The position numbers were made by a program, and so were the translations under genes. From NCBI GenBank assembly GCA_023079485.1, contig CM041083.1, positions 173,407,480 to 173,471,479 on the forward strand: a stretch of DNA of 64,000 nt, given 5' to 3'. The notes under the pieces were generated by a model that did no database searches, was not told the DNA's origin, and was given only the letters and a program-made list of their open reading frames with translations. How positions within the stretch are numbered: the stretch's first letter is position 1; the number at the start of each line of letters is the position of its first letter. This DNA comes from Archilochus colubris. Taxonomy: Eukaryota > Chordata > Aves > Apodiformes > Trochilidae. Below, piece after piece: positions 30,546 to 42,453 of the stretch.

Positions 30546-30839
30546 GGGGAATAGTTTCTGTCCAACCGAGTTCAGCTGCTGAAAAGAGCTGCTCTGGGTT
30601 TCACCCGACGGTAACCAAGAGATGGCTACAGCTACCTGATCCTTCAGCACTACCAGGAACAAACTGGATTCGGGTGTCAGGCTCTATTACACTCAATACA
30701 AAGGTGCCCGGTGTAAGGGATGCTGAAAAATAAAACACTTTCCCAAGTACTCATCTGTCAAAAATAGTGCAGACAGAAACAAATTAATTTGTATCTTCCC
30801 ACATTAGTCCTTCTCCTAGCTCCATGCAAGAACGTTTAA

Positions 30840-31279
30840 TGCAGTGGTTTGAAGAGAGACTGAGAGAGTTGGGGTGGTGCAGCCTGGAGAACAAAAGACT
30901 CCAGGGAGACTTTATATCACCCCTCAGGTACCTGAAGAGGCCTGCTGGAAAGCTGGAGAAGGACTTTTTACAAGGGTATGTAGTGATAGGACAAGGGGTA
31001 AGAGTTTTAAGCTGAAAGAGGGTAGATCTAAGACATTAGGAAGAAATCATTTACTGAGAGGGTGGTGAGACACTGGAACAGGTTGCCCAGAGAGATGTGG
31101 CTTTCCCCTCCCTGGAAGTGCTGACAGTCAGACTGCTGTCTGGAGAGAGGCTGAGGAGACTTTGAGCAATCTGGTTTAGTGGGAGGTGTCCTTTGCCCAA
31201 GGAACAGAGGTGGAACTAGATGATCCTTAGGGTCCCTTCCAACTCAAACCATTTGGTGTTTCTATGATTCTATGATAAT
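30840..31279 (+). mobile_element. CR1 LINE 3' fragment
   Basis: Plus-oriented CR1 of about 440 bp: GAGAGAGTTGGGGTGGTGCA near the start, later CATTTACTGAGAGGGTGGTG, and an end at GGTCCCTTCCAACTCAAACC with TTCTATGATTCTATGAT. It is 5'-truncated and diverged. Confidence 0.9.
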
Positions 31280-32786
31280 TGTTTTCTGTATGAAAGCTAC
31301 TGAGTACATTGACTATTATTGACATAGTCGAATGTTGCTACTATTTGTGACTGTGAGAATATGATGTACCCTTTAAAGATAAGTAGATAGGAATTTGGGC
31401 AGTTCCTATGACTCACACAATTAACAACTTTTTAAAAGCAAACAGGAATGTCCAGATTTACCATTTCCAAAAGTGTTTTCATAATTCATTCTGCTCAGAC
31501 ACTGAGTATGTGAGCAAGTAATTACTTTGAAAACCAAATGGGTATCAACCTACACACTCTTCTGAGCAGATTTCAGCTAATGCCACTGGAAATGCCAATT
31601 GAAGGTTTAAGCATCCTAAGAGCTGTAGGATCTCAACAGGAAATACAGGTTTTAGTATAAATTTGCACCCATCCCCTCAGGAACTCTGATTGACTGGATA
31701 CTGAACATATACCACAACAACCTTAAAAACATGCACTTTGTTCCTCTACTGACAGCTAAAGTTGAAATGTCCTCATAACTAAAAACAGAGGCAAACTAAC
31801 GTTGTGCCACTTTTTCAACCTCCTACTCTTAGCACAGACATGGGTTCCCCTGCAGCTGAGAGCAGTCTTCAGAGCAGTCTTGAGATTGTTCTGAAATACT
31901 TTCAGCTGCTCAACATTTAGCACTTATATAGAGGTATTCCAAAGGTATTTGGATTTCCAAAGATATATTGATTATTTCCAAAATCCTACTCAATCCCACA
32001 GCTATGTAGTATATTAAGTTGACTTTATACTGGCATTGATCATTAGAACATATCTAAATGGAAAAAGTTTCTGGTCATCATGACCGGAATGAATAATTGT
32101 ATTTTTTCTACAGATTGATTTCATTTTCAGACAAAAAGGCTGCAAGGAGATTTTAATTTAGTGTTCTGAATGAGTGAGGTATAAATCTGTCATAGGCTTT
32201 CTAGACATTATGCTAAGTTATAAAAATGAGATTGCTCCAGAATAACCCTATTAAAAATTACTTAGATTCTCTACATGGGATACTGGTCATCAGTTATAGA
32301 CATGATTCTATGATACAATACCATGAGCCTCAGAGAGGCACTCTGAGTGACCCCATAGTAAAAAAACTTGTGATTCAAGAAAATCAGTGGGAGCTTAAGG
32401 ATGTATTGTCTAAGAGTAAGGTCAATGGGAACTCCACCAAGCAACTGCTTATAGGATCACAGATTGCCTTTCAAATTGATTTGTAAGGCCACCTGAATTT
32501 ACGAAGAGCTACGGAGTAAACCAAAACAAAACCCCAAGATTTACTCATGAAACCATAGGAAAAGATAAATCTGTGAAGAGATGATCTGATTATTTATACT
32601 GTGATTTGAAAAACATTTCATATGTGTCATAGATTTTCCTGTCCTGCTTCAATTAAGTCCTTGAAACACAATCTGACATCACACTGATTTAAAATAAAAA
32701 TATCTTTGAGGTTCTTAGAAACTTATTCAATTTCTGGCATGTTCATTTCTAAATTTGAAAAAACCTTGCTGGACCACACTTATTTC
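31280..32786. other. Non-coding spacer
   Basis: AT-rich intergenic sequence between two CR1 fragments, with nothing recognised. Confidence 0.5.
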
Positions 32787-33730
32787 ATAGAATTAGAATT
32801 GCCGGGTTGGAAGGGACCTCAGAGATCATCTAGTCCAACCCTTGACCCACCGGAGCAGTTGCTAGACCATGGCACTGAGTGCCACATCCAGTCTTTTTTT
32901 AAATGTCCCAGGGACGGAGAATCACCACCTCCCGGGCAGTCCATTCCAAGCCAATCACCCTCTCCGTGAAAAATTCTTTCTAATATCTAACCTAAACCTC
33001 CCTCACAACAGACTGTGTCTCTTGTCTTTTGAAGCTGTGAAAAGTCCAGTTCCACCTCCTCACCTCCTTTCAGTAGTTGTAGCAGCAATGGTCCCCCGAG
33101 CCTCCTCTTCTTCAGGCTAACAGCCCCAGCTCTCTCAGCCTCTCCTCAAGGCTGTGCTCGAGTCCCTTCACCAGCCTGGTTGCCTCCTTTGGACCTGTCC
33201 AGGACCTCACATCCTTCTAAACTAGGGGCCCAGAACTGGACACATACTCGAGTGTGGCCTACCAGCGCTGAGACAGGGAAATCACCTCCCTGGACCTGCT
33301 GGTGACGCTGTTTGATAGGCCAGGATGCCATTGGCCTTCTTGGCCACCTGGGCACACTGCTGGCTCATGTTCAGTTCTGTCATCAGACTCCCAGGTCCCT
33401 TTCTGCCTGGCTGCTCTCACCACTCTGTCCCCAGCCTGTAGCGCTGCTGGGGTTGTTGTGGCCAAAGTGCAGGACCCGGCACTTGGCCTGTGAACCTCAT
33501 CCCGCTGGAATCGGCCCAGCTCTCTAGTCTGTCCAGGTCCCTCTGCAGAGCCCTCCTGCCTTCGAGTTGGTCCACACTTCCTCCCAGCTTGGTGTCATCT
33601 GCGAATTTGCTGATGATGGACTCAATCCCTTCGTCTAAGTCTCGATAAAGATTTAAACAGAACTGGGCCCAATACTGATCCCTGGGGGACACCACTAGTG
33701 ACCGGCCGCCAACTGGATGCAGCCCCTTCA
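32787..33730 (-). mobile_element. CR1 LINE fragment, rich in small deletions
   Basis: Reverse-oriented CR1 of about 940 bp, reaching further 5' than the 20273 copy, into the reverse transcriptase part (minus strand reads [19 protein letters not shown] and, in another frame, [10 protein letters not shown]). Compared with the 20273 copy it has many one- to few-base deletions over its length, so no frame survives for long. Confidence 0.93.
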
Positions 33731-35249
33731 CACTGTGACAATGTATGTGTGGTTCCCATTGTTCACAGTGGTGTTACAATCAGGAAAAAAATAATACATA
33801 CATGAAACACAACAGTAGCTGCATTGTATAGCAGATTTTCATTTGGAGTAATAAGGGGTCATTTACAATTATTTCAGACATGAATATTTTGTTCTGTGCA
33901 TTGATTGTGGGCAGTGGGAATATACAACCCTCCTTTCTCATTGTCAAAATGCAGAGTAATTTTTTTTTCAGAGTATATCCTGTTATTTAAATAGCTCCAT
34001 GGACTTAAAACGTTAAAGGACAAAATAATTTTTATATTTAGAAGTTCACAAATTTCTCTATTGTGTTTTGTGAGAAGAAGAATGCCCTGTGTCATGTTAA
34101 TTTATTTTTCTATTAGGCATTTGCATTGAAACATGTTTTCTGAGCAGTGTTTTATTTATTTATAGCCAACTCTGGTCCACACGTGCCTGTAAGAGCTCCT
34201 ATTTAAGTAAATAGCAGGTTAATTATAATTCAGCCCCCACAGATCACTGGTCTCTTCCCTGGTGTTACTTCTGGGAACAGAATATGCTACTGCTGATAAT
34301 TACAAAACAAGATCTTATTCAGGAACTGTTTCCTTCTGCACACTCATCAAATGGTAAATATGGTTGAAGAAGAAGATTTAATCTCTTAATTCAAAGCACC
34401 AAGTCACAGGCAGCTATTAAATCATAAATAAAGACCTCCCAAAGAAGGAGCTTGTGAGAAGCAGATCAAATAGACCACTCTAATCAAATAGACCACACTA
34501 AATATTTAATGGCATCTAAGATTACCAGCTTTGACAAGGCAATTCTCATACCTTGCTTGTTCATTTGGCTCCTTCTATCTGACTTCACTTACTTAGTTAC
34601 TTACTCAATATTTATTTTAAGTGACTCTTTTTTCTGTTACTGATTTCAATGCTTCTTTTTCTTTGTAGGTAGCAGAGTGGTCTAAGTTCATCAAACCACC
34701 ATCCAATCACTCCCTAACCAGCTTTTGTTACCTGGCCCTGGCACTCAGACAGTTTCTGAGCTATCATGACAGGATATGAAAATCAAGTTGGACAATCTAG
34801 TGAAAGTTTATTTTTTTTAACTAAAGTAACTCTACCATTGAACAAAACCCTATAAAATCAAATTTATACATAAATACAGTTTAAAATAAAATCTCACAGC
34901 TTTTCAATTTGTCACAGTAACTTAATTGTCAAAATGCATTGTGATCTCCAGAATAATATGACATTGTGCATACAAATCTATCTACTTGGTAGGTATATTA
35001 CACCCAAATGATACAAACAAATGTCAAATCATTCTCAAAACAAAGTAAAGCTCTGATGCCAAAGGAAAAAAACATTTGAGAAACTGGAGATGGCAAGGTA
35101 TTCTTTCTCTATCATATGACTGTATCAAGTTGTTCTACCTTGTTCATGATGTTCATGATTTTAGTATATAAAAAAAATAAGTGAGAACAATTTCTTTGCT
35201 TTAAAAAAAATATTCCACAGTTAGCAAATCTGTGAATGGACAGTAACTT
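33731..35249. other. Non-coding spacer
   Basis: Nothing recognised apart from a small tandem duplication of ATCAAATAGACCAC near 34466-34500. Confidence 0.5.
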
Positions 35250-35297
35250 GTGATCTCAGAGGTCCTTTTCAACCTGACTGATTCTGTGATTCTGTTA
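35250..35297 (+). mobile_element. CR1 LINE tail remnant
   Basis: A 48-bp relic: GATCTCAGAGGTCCTTTTCA followed by ATTCTGTGATTCTGTTA. Confidence 0.65.
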
Positions 35298-35455
35298 CTG
35301 AACCTTGTTTTTTTTAGACAATTCAGAAAGTGCAGTTGTCAATCTCTGTTGAACTGTACTATGTCTATATAGCTACATGAAAGAGTAGATTGTTTGGGGA
35401 GAGCAAAGTGAACCAGTTCAAACCAGAGTAAAACAGAGCAAATAAACGCTCTTCT

Positions 35456-37400
35456 CTGAGAGGAGATCATTAGCTACCTGCTGCACTACTTAGATATACA
35501 CAAGTCTATGGGTCTGGATGAGATTCACCAAAGGGTACAGAAGTAGCTGGTGGAATTCTCACCAAGTCACTCTGCACTATTTACCAGTAGTCCTGGCTAA
35601 CTGGGGAGATCCCAGTTGACTGGAGACAGGCAAATGTGATGCCTATCTACATGAAGGACAAGAAGGAGAATCCAGGGAACTACAGACCTGTCAGTCTGAC
35701 CTTGGTGCCAGGGAAAGTTGTGATCATCTTCAGTGTCATTATGCAGCACCTGCAGGACAAACAGGTGAGCAGGTGCAGTTCTCAGGGGTTCATGAAAGGT
35801 GGATCCTGCCTGATGAACTTTATCTCCTTCTATGACCAGGTGAATCACTTACTGGTTAACAGAGAGGCTTACCTGGACTTTAATAAAGCCTTTGACACTG
35901 CTTCCAACAGCATTCTCCTGGAGAATCTTTGCTGCCTATGGCTTGGACTTCAGTATACTTCATTGGATAAAACACTGGATGAATGGTGAGACCCAAAGAC
36001 TTGTGGTAGTGATGTAAGGGTTAATATAAAATGCCTGCTAGTAATTGTCTAGGGGTCACATTGACCTGATAGAAGCTAACATAAAATGCTTCTTTATTAG
36101 AAGCTAAGAAATTGTTTAGGTAGTCATCACCTTATAAGGGAAATATATGTGCTAAACTGATAACTATAGCAGCCCTGAGATAAGAAACAGAAGATGATGT
36201 TGGCTTGGCTGAAGACTGAAGAAATGCACATGCTTGGAGAAGAAGAGCTGAAAAGTTTACCCAGAGAAAGACCTTTGCTTCATTTTTACTTCATCCCCAC
36301 AACCACCACCAGGAGATTATGAAAATGACCTCTTGGGACTAATTTTAATACGAAGTGGGAGTCGGTGATACATATGTGTAGGTGTATTGCAAAATCTAAT
36401 GCATATGTAAAACTTCAGTGTATATAACAAAAGCCCAATGGCAAGATTGGTGCTCGAGGATTCCAGGGAAATTATCCCCTCGTGTACCCAGAGCTGAATA
36501 AATGTACCCCTCTCTATAACTTTCCAAGTTGTAGGGTTGTTTTCCTCAAGTCAGTGGATTGAGTTAAACCCAGTTGGAAACTGGTCACAAGTGGTGTGCC
36601 CCAGGGCTCAGTATTGGGGTCAGTTCTGTTTAACATCTTTATCAATGATTTAGATGGGGGGATTGAGTGCACCCTCAGTAAGTTTGAAGATGACACCAAG
36701 TTGGGCAGGAGTGTTGATATATTTGAGGGTAGAAAGGCTCTACAAGAGGGACAGGCTGGATAGATGGGCTGAGGCCAATCATATGAGGTTCATCAAGGCC
36801 AAGTGCTGGGTCCTGCACTTGAGTCACAACAATCCCATGCAATGCCCTGGGGAAGAGTGGCTGGAAAGCTGCCCAGCAAAGAAAAACCTTGGTTGTTGAT
36901 TGACATCCAGCTGAATATAAGCCAGAAGTGTGCCCACATGGCCGAGAAGGCCAACAGTATCCTAGCTTGTATGAGAAATAGTATGGCCAGCAGGACTGGG
37001 GGAGTGATTGTTCCCTCTGTCCTCACCACTGCTGAGACTGCACCTTGAGTACTGTGCTCAGTTTTGGGCCCCCCACTATGAGACAGACATTGCCTGAAAG
37101 AAGGGAGTCAGTCTCTCCCCCTAAGTAACAAGTGATAGGATGAGAGAAAATGGCCTCAAGTTGCACCAGGGGAGGTTTCTAATGGGAATAAGAAGAAACT
37201 TCTTCACTGAGTTATCAAACACTGTAACTGGCTTCCCAGGGAGGTGGTGAAACACCATCCCTGGAGATATTGAAAAGACTTGTAGACGAGCTGCTTAGGG
37301 ACATGGTTTAGCACCAGATTCAGTGGAGTTAGGTTAATGGGTGGGCTTAATTATCTTGAAGAACTTTTCCAACCCAAATGACTCTATGATTCTATGATTT
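35456..37400 (+). mobile_element. CR1 LINE fragment with reverse transcriptase, split by an LTR
   Basis: Plus-oriented CR1. The left part (35456-36012) reads reverse transcriptase text such as GNYRPVSLTLVPGKV and AYLDFNKAFDTASNSILLE. The right part (36554-37400) continues with the CR1 sequence for [12 protein letters not shown] and ends in GACTCTATGATTCTATGATT. A solo LTR with its target duplication separates the two parts. A further internal deletion of perhaps 200 bp lies near 37096. The element is 5'-truncated and inactive. Confidence 0.93.
36013..36548 (+). mobile_element. Solo LTR (endogenous retrovirus) nested in a CR1
   Basis: A 536-bp unit starting TGTAAGGGTTAA and ending GTTTTCCTCA, exactly interrupting a CR1. 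The flanks are AGTGA (36008-36012) and AGTCA (36549-36553), a 5-bp target duplication with one change. It has a TATATAA box at 36421-36427, a CCAAT-type box just after it, and AATAAA at 36497-36502, all in plus orientation. No internal viral genes remain, so it arose by LTR-LTR recombination. The 5-bp duplication points to an ERVL-type element. Confidence 0.85.
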
Positions 37401-40400
37401 TAACTCATCACAATAGGTAGCTACACTTTGCTCCCTAGTGCCTTACTATTTACTGATACATAATGTTCCCCTGAAGTTCTGCAAAGACACAAAAGTTCTC
37501 TGGAGATTTAAAAGAAAATCAACAAATACAGGAATGCAGAGACCACAGCTCAGTACTAAAGAAAAATCAAATCTCAAGGTTTGCTACCTGCATATGGTGG
37601 TTGTCATGACACTTATTGTTTCAAAGATCACACAGACTTGAAGAGATTAACTGGGAGGACATTCACAAATGATCATTCAGATCAGGTGCTGAATGTCAGT
37701 ACTTTTGGTGTGTGACAAGAAAAAGATCCACTGTTAGAGGTGCAATACCACAGAACTCCAGCCTTTAATTGATTAAAAGGGAAGATGGAAAAAAAAATAG
37801 GTCTTATTATTAAAAAAAAAAAAAAATCCTCAGGAATGGATGGCTTTTTTATCTTTTTCAGCCCATGAAGGTAACAGTCTGGAGGAGTTCTGCCCCCCAA
37901 GTACTGCTATTGGCAACAGCTTACTATTATTCCTCTTTCAGGAAATTCTCAAAGTATGGGAAAGAAGTGCAATTTGGATACCATGCATTTGACATAACTC
38001 CAATTGCTTCTTTGAGAGATGAAACTGGAGAGACCAGTTTCTCAAGACTGAAGATAAAGATTTTTCTTTGAGATGATTTAGATGGAAATGCAGTAAATCT
38101 TAGCTGTGCTGCCATGTCAAATTTAATTTTTTTAAAGGGTACATTCCTGAGCCATGCTGTCACCCAGGCAACACTGACCTGCAAAACTGGCTGAGTCAGA
38201 AAATCAATGCCACTGTTAGAACATGAATAGAATTTTTTTGTAAATCTGGAGCATCATCTTTCCTTCTAATCTGAATTTGAACATGTTTCCATTTGACTCA
38301 GATACTGCATATTCTCCATAAACTTTCATTGCATGCAAATTACATTTATTGGATAGGTTTTGTTGCAACGTTAGCACTGACTGCAACCAATCAAAGCAGT
38401 GACTGTATCTCTATCAGGCATGAGCAGATAAAGAAATGCTATTCATGTATGGAGAAATGCTTAGGAAATTATTACACAAACAAAATATCACTCAATTTTT
38501 ATTACTTTTTTTTTTCTTTTTTCTTTCCAATTTGTTATCCTGGCATCACTGCTGAGAACAGTTTTGTGTGAATCCTATGGCAAAGCAATAATGTGCACTC
38601 TAGTGGAACAGCCCCTGCTTTAGAGCTATCTCTATAGCTGTTGCCTGGCAGTTTTTTTCAGAAGGTGAGAGGTTACCACACTTGTCCCCTGCTGTATCTG
38701 GCCTCCTCTTTCCCTTTGTTTCCTTGAACAACCCTGCTGTCATTAAAAACTCCATCTTTGTGACAAGCTTGACAAGGGAACTTTGTCTTGTCTTCTGTCA
38801 CATGGGGTCAAGGGACAACCAGTTGGCCCTGCTTGTTTCACTGGAAGAATTCATGTCTGTTTAGTAGAAACACTGTTAGGACCTTTCAAAGCTTTGTTAG
38901 TCTTTGTTGAATTAGTTATTGTCTTGCCTCCTGAGTCTTTTGTTCAAAAGATGGCTGAAGAATTATTGTGATGTCTAGCTTGTTGCCTGTCACATCCATC
39001 ACCCCTTGATAAAGTCTTTGCCAAGAGAATGTGATAAATAGCTAGATTCCTTACTGATATCTCAATGAGGAATGGATGTTGTAAGCAGCAGTTCTTCAAA
39101 TTAGTTTATAGAAGACAAACATTTAAATTACCTGCCTGACTTGATCTTTAACTGGGTCATCTGTTTCTCATTCCAATTAAATTATAATACACTATTAATC
39201 CTTCCTTAGTAAGTCACAGAGCTACCAGACCGTATCAGCCATCTCCAGGCAAGGCCCATTCATGACACCCACAGACATTTTCATAGGCACCCTTGGGTCC
39301 TTGCTTCCTGTTTCTATCCCATTCCTGCTCTGCCAACCCAATGAAACAGGGCAAGGACCACTTTAATTGCAGAGGTAAAGAAGGAGCAGCTTGGCTGAGA
39401 TTTCTGAGAAAGAGAGAATCAGTACAAGTGAGATAGGCTATGAGCACTGGAGAGGATGGAAAGAAAGAGAAGAAATACATCTTGAACACCTTGAACACTT
39501 CCCATGTGGGTTTTTTTTTCTGAGTATATTAACTATTTTCTGTCCCATAACAATGTCCCTGGGGAAAAATATATCTTTGTACAGCCTAACACACAGTGGT
39601 CCTGCCCTACCCCTGCCTCTGCTGCCACATCATAACTAATAAAAAGAACTTATAATCTTTCCTATATGTTTCTTGAACATATCCTAGTTAGTCTTCATCA
39701 GCACTTGGAAAAGCAGTTTCTTATTGGTGCAACTCTGGTCATGCTAAGGAATATAAGGAGCCAGTCAGGACCTTGGTGTAGGATACACCAGCTACAGCCA
39801 CAGAGATGCCCTGCAAGGGCTGAGTCCTACCAAACCATCACTACAATGAGTGCACACCTCCATCTTTCTGCTCCAACAGCTGCTGCTAGCACTCTGTGCT
39901 CTTTCAGAGTGGAAAAATTAGTTGACAAAGCTTTACATGATCTCTGAAAGACAGCAACCAAAATCTGCAGGGGGATTATTTGCAAAGATTGGCAGGAGCA
40001 GTTTTTGATTCCCGTCTCAGAGTGGTCAGTAAAGACGGGGGAGAATTCAGATCCCACGTTGCTCTTGCTCATTTGCTGGTTTTAATAGGAAAAACTTTTG
40101 CTGGTAAACATGATTTTTTCCTCCCTGACTAGTTTGATCTTCTGTCTCTATTCACCCCCCACCTACCCTTCCTCTGCCCTTGTAACTGAGCCCTGCCAGT
40201 CCGTATTCAATGAGACAAGTTGAAAAGGTAAAGGAAGGAAAGGAAGACGTGGCCATGAAGCCTCACCTACCACTTTCAAGCTAAAGTTCAAAAAGTATTT
40301 CCCCTATACTCACTGTCAACAGTCAATTCATCCACTCTTTAGAGCTGAAACTACTTGCCAGAACAAAGAGAGCTCATTCACACCCTCCCAGGAATTTTCC

Positions 40401-41755
40401 ATCGATTAACATCATATTCCATCATAGCCAATGGACTATGTGGGTTCTAAACATGAGGAGAAAAAAATATCCTTCTAAAGCAGAGGCTGCACAGAAGTCC
40501 TAAGGAGACCTGTCACTAGCTGTCTGGGCACAGTGTTGCTGCTGCCCAAATGTCTGGATTCAAAAAGGCAAGCACAAAGCCCCTTGGCAACTTGCAGAAG
40601 TGGATTCAGAAGCTGAAACTGCTTGCAGTGGGTTCAGAAGTTTTATGAAATTTTGGGATGGCTCACTAACACTACTAAAGGAAGTAAGACAAAAATAACC
40701 TTAATCTACTCATGTTCTTAAAGCAACCTGAGAAGTCTAAGGAAAGGTTGAGAAGTCTAAGGGAAGGTAAGTGGTTTCAGCCATAAAACACAGGTGGGTA
40801 TGTCTGCTGAACTGGGTTTGCAGCTTAGTGAGATGTTTGCAGTAATCCTCAAAATCAAATGACACTTTTCAGGCTAAGCTACTCATTTAATTCACAAAGC
40901 TTGCAAGTCACCTTTGGCTGTGTTCAAAGGATCGAGGAGATTTACACCTGTGCCCTGAAATGGGGCAGAACATGTGCCTTTGACCCAAGTTGGGCAAAAT
41001 GCAGAGGTGCTAAATATGCTTTTTCCAAGATCTCTATATTAGGCAGAAGGGAACTGAAGTTAGGTTAATTGAAATGGAAGGAAATAATTATCTGAACTCT
41101 GGTGAAGTGAAACAGATGAGTCTTACAGGCCTAGAATCTGAGCATCAGCACATACTGAAAGAGATGATAAACATGGAAAGGATTGAGGTAGCCAGCATTC
41201 CTCTTGTGATTTTCTTTCCTTAAATCATTTTAAAGAAAACTCCAGAAACTCCAGAAACTCCAGGCAGTTACAGAAGTGCACAGGACAAAAATAAGAGATC
41301 AAACTGGCCAAATCATGACAGCAAGCAAAAGTCCCTGCATTTCTGAGGCATCATGTAGTCAGCAAGGACTTTAGGAAGGATCTTTATGCATCCACTAGAG
41401 CTAAGCAGATACAACAGGAACATCCAGAAGAATTTGCTGCAGTAGAAATTAACTGCAATCTATCATCCATAATTTTTCCTGTACAAAGAGAAATCAAACT
41501 GTCTGAAAATATGAGGCAGCAGATACTGAGTTAATATTTCAACTTAATTCACTTCTGATCACCTTATTGACTTCAGCATATGCGTAAAGCCATCTTTTAT
41601 CACTCAACTGTCACTGTTCTTCATTTTTTGCATAGTTAATATGGCTATGGCTATTGATGTACTTATGAAATATGCACTTATATTCTCCACAGGGTGTCTG
41701 GATCTGCTTCTGTGGATATCAAGAATTTTTCTTTGATGGCTGTATGCTTGGTTTG
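37401..41755. other. Non-coding, no recognised feature
   Basis: No gene or mobile element end was recognised. A run of 16 A lies at 37811-37826, a direct repeat of GAGAAGTCTAAG at 40730-40761, and a possible minus-strand CTCF-like CCACTAGAGTGC at 38595-38606. Confidence 0.45.
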
Positions 41756-41768
41756 TAGGTTTGGGGTT

Positions 41769-41818
41769 TTTTTTTTGAGGGGGGGAGGGGGTTGAGAGGG
41801 GGAGATGACAGGGGTAAA
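41769..41818 (+). other. G-run cluster, possible G-quadruplex
   Basis: A T run followed by a seven-G run, a five-G run, another five-G run and a four-G run, with loops of one to eight bases. This satisfies the usual four-run G-quadruplex pattern on the plus strand. Confidence 0.6.
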
Positions 41819-42088
41819 GAGGTAGACTAATCTTGCAAAAGCAATCTCTTCAAACTCAGAAACCTCTTTCTTCACAGAACTCACTGTTACTGCAGAGACT
41901 TTAATGTCATTACAGTTTTCAAGAAGGGCTCTGTTTGTTCCACCACTTTGGCATATCCTTGCAGAAGTGATTCTGAGCCACATTACAGTCCTAAGCCATG
42001 TGAGAGAAAAAAGACTATCAAGAGCTCTTGACAGGATTATTGCAACCTGGAAAATGTCATTCTCTTCACCCTTTCTTGACACACACTC

Positions 42089-42126
42089 TTTTTTTCTTTT
42101 TTTTTTCCTGAAAAAAAAAAAAAAAA
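42089..42126. repeat. T-run / A-run inverted repeat
   Basis: About 17 T with one C, a 4-base spacer (CCTG), then 16 A. The two arms could pair as a long A-T hairpin. Confidence 0.8.
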
Positions 42127-42439
42127 TTACTGTGCAGAGATCAGGCTTTGCTTTCTGCCATGCCTGATGCCATGGGTTGGGCTCACAGCTCATACAGTAC
42201 GTCTGACAGCTGCCAATACATCTGCAGAATGGTCTGCCTGGCTTTAAGTAAAATACAACAGTGAATAGTACTCCCAAACCTCGGAGATTTTGTAGCTTTC
42301 TTGGGTTTTTTTCATCCTTTTATTATTCTTGCTTTTCTACTCATTTTACAGTTCGAAGAAAGGGGAAGGATGCTCGCAAGGACCTCAGCCATCCTCATCC
42401 CCGCAAAGGTGATTGCTCCTTTTGCACCTTTCAATTTTA

Positions 42440-42453
42440 CCACTAGATGGAAG
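42440..42453 (+). promoter_or_regulatory. Candidate CTCF motif
   Basis: CCACTAGATGGAAG matches the CTCF core with one mismatch. It lies between the divergent genes C13orf42 and FAM124A. Motif match only. Confidence 0.3.

Noticed and set aside
41678..42277. A 199-codon open frame on the minus strand
   Set aside because: It begins with TTG, contains homopolymer Phe and Lys runs from the poly-T/poly-A repeat, matches nothing known, and a frame of this length is not surprising in 64 kb.
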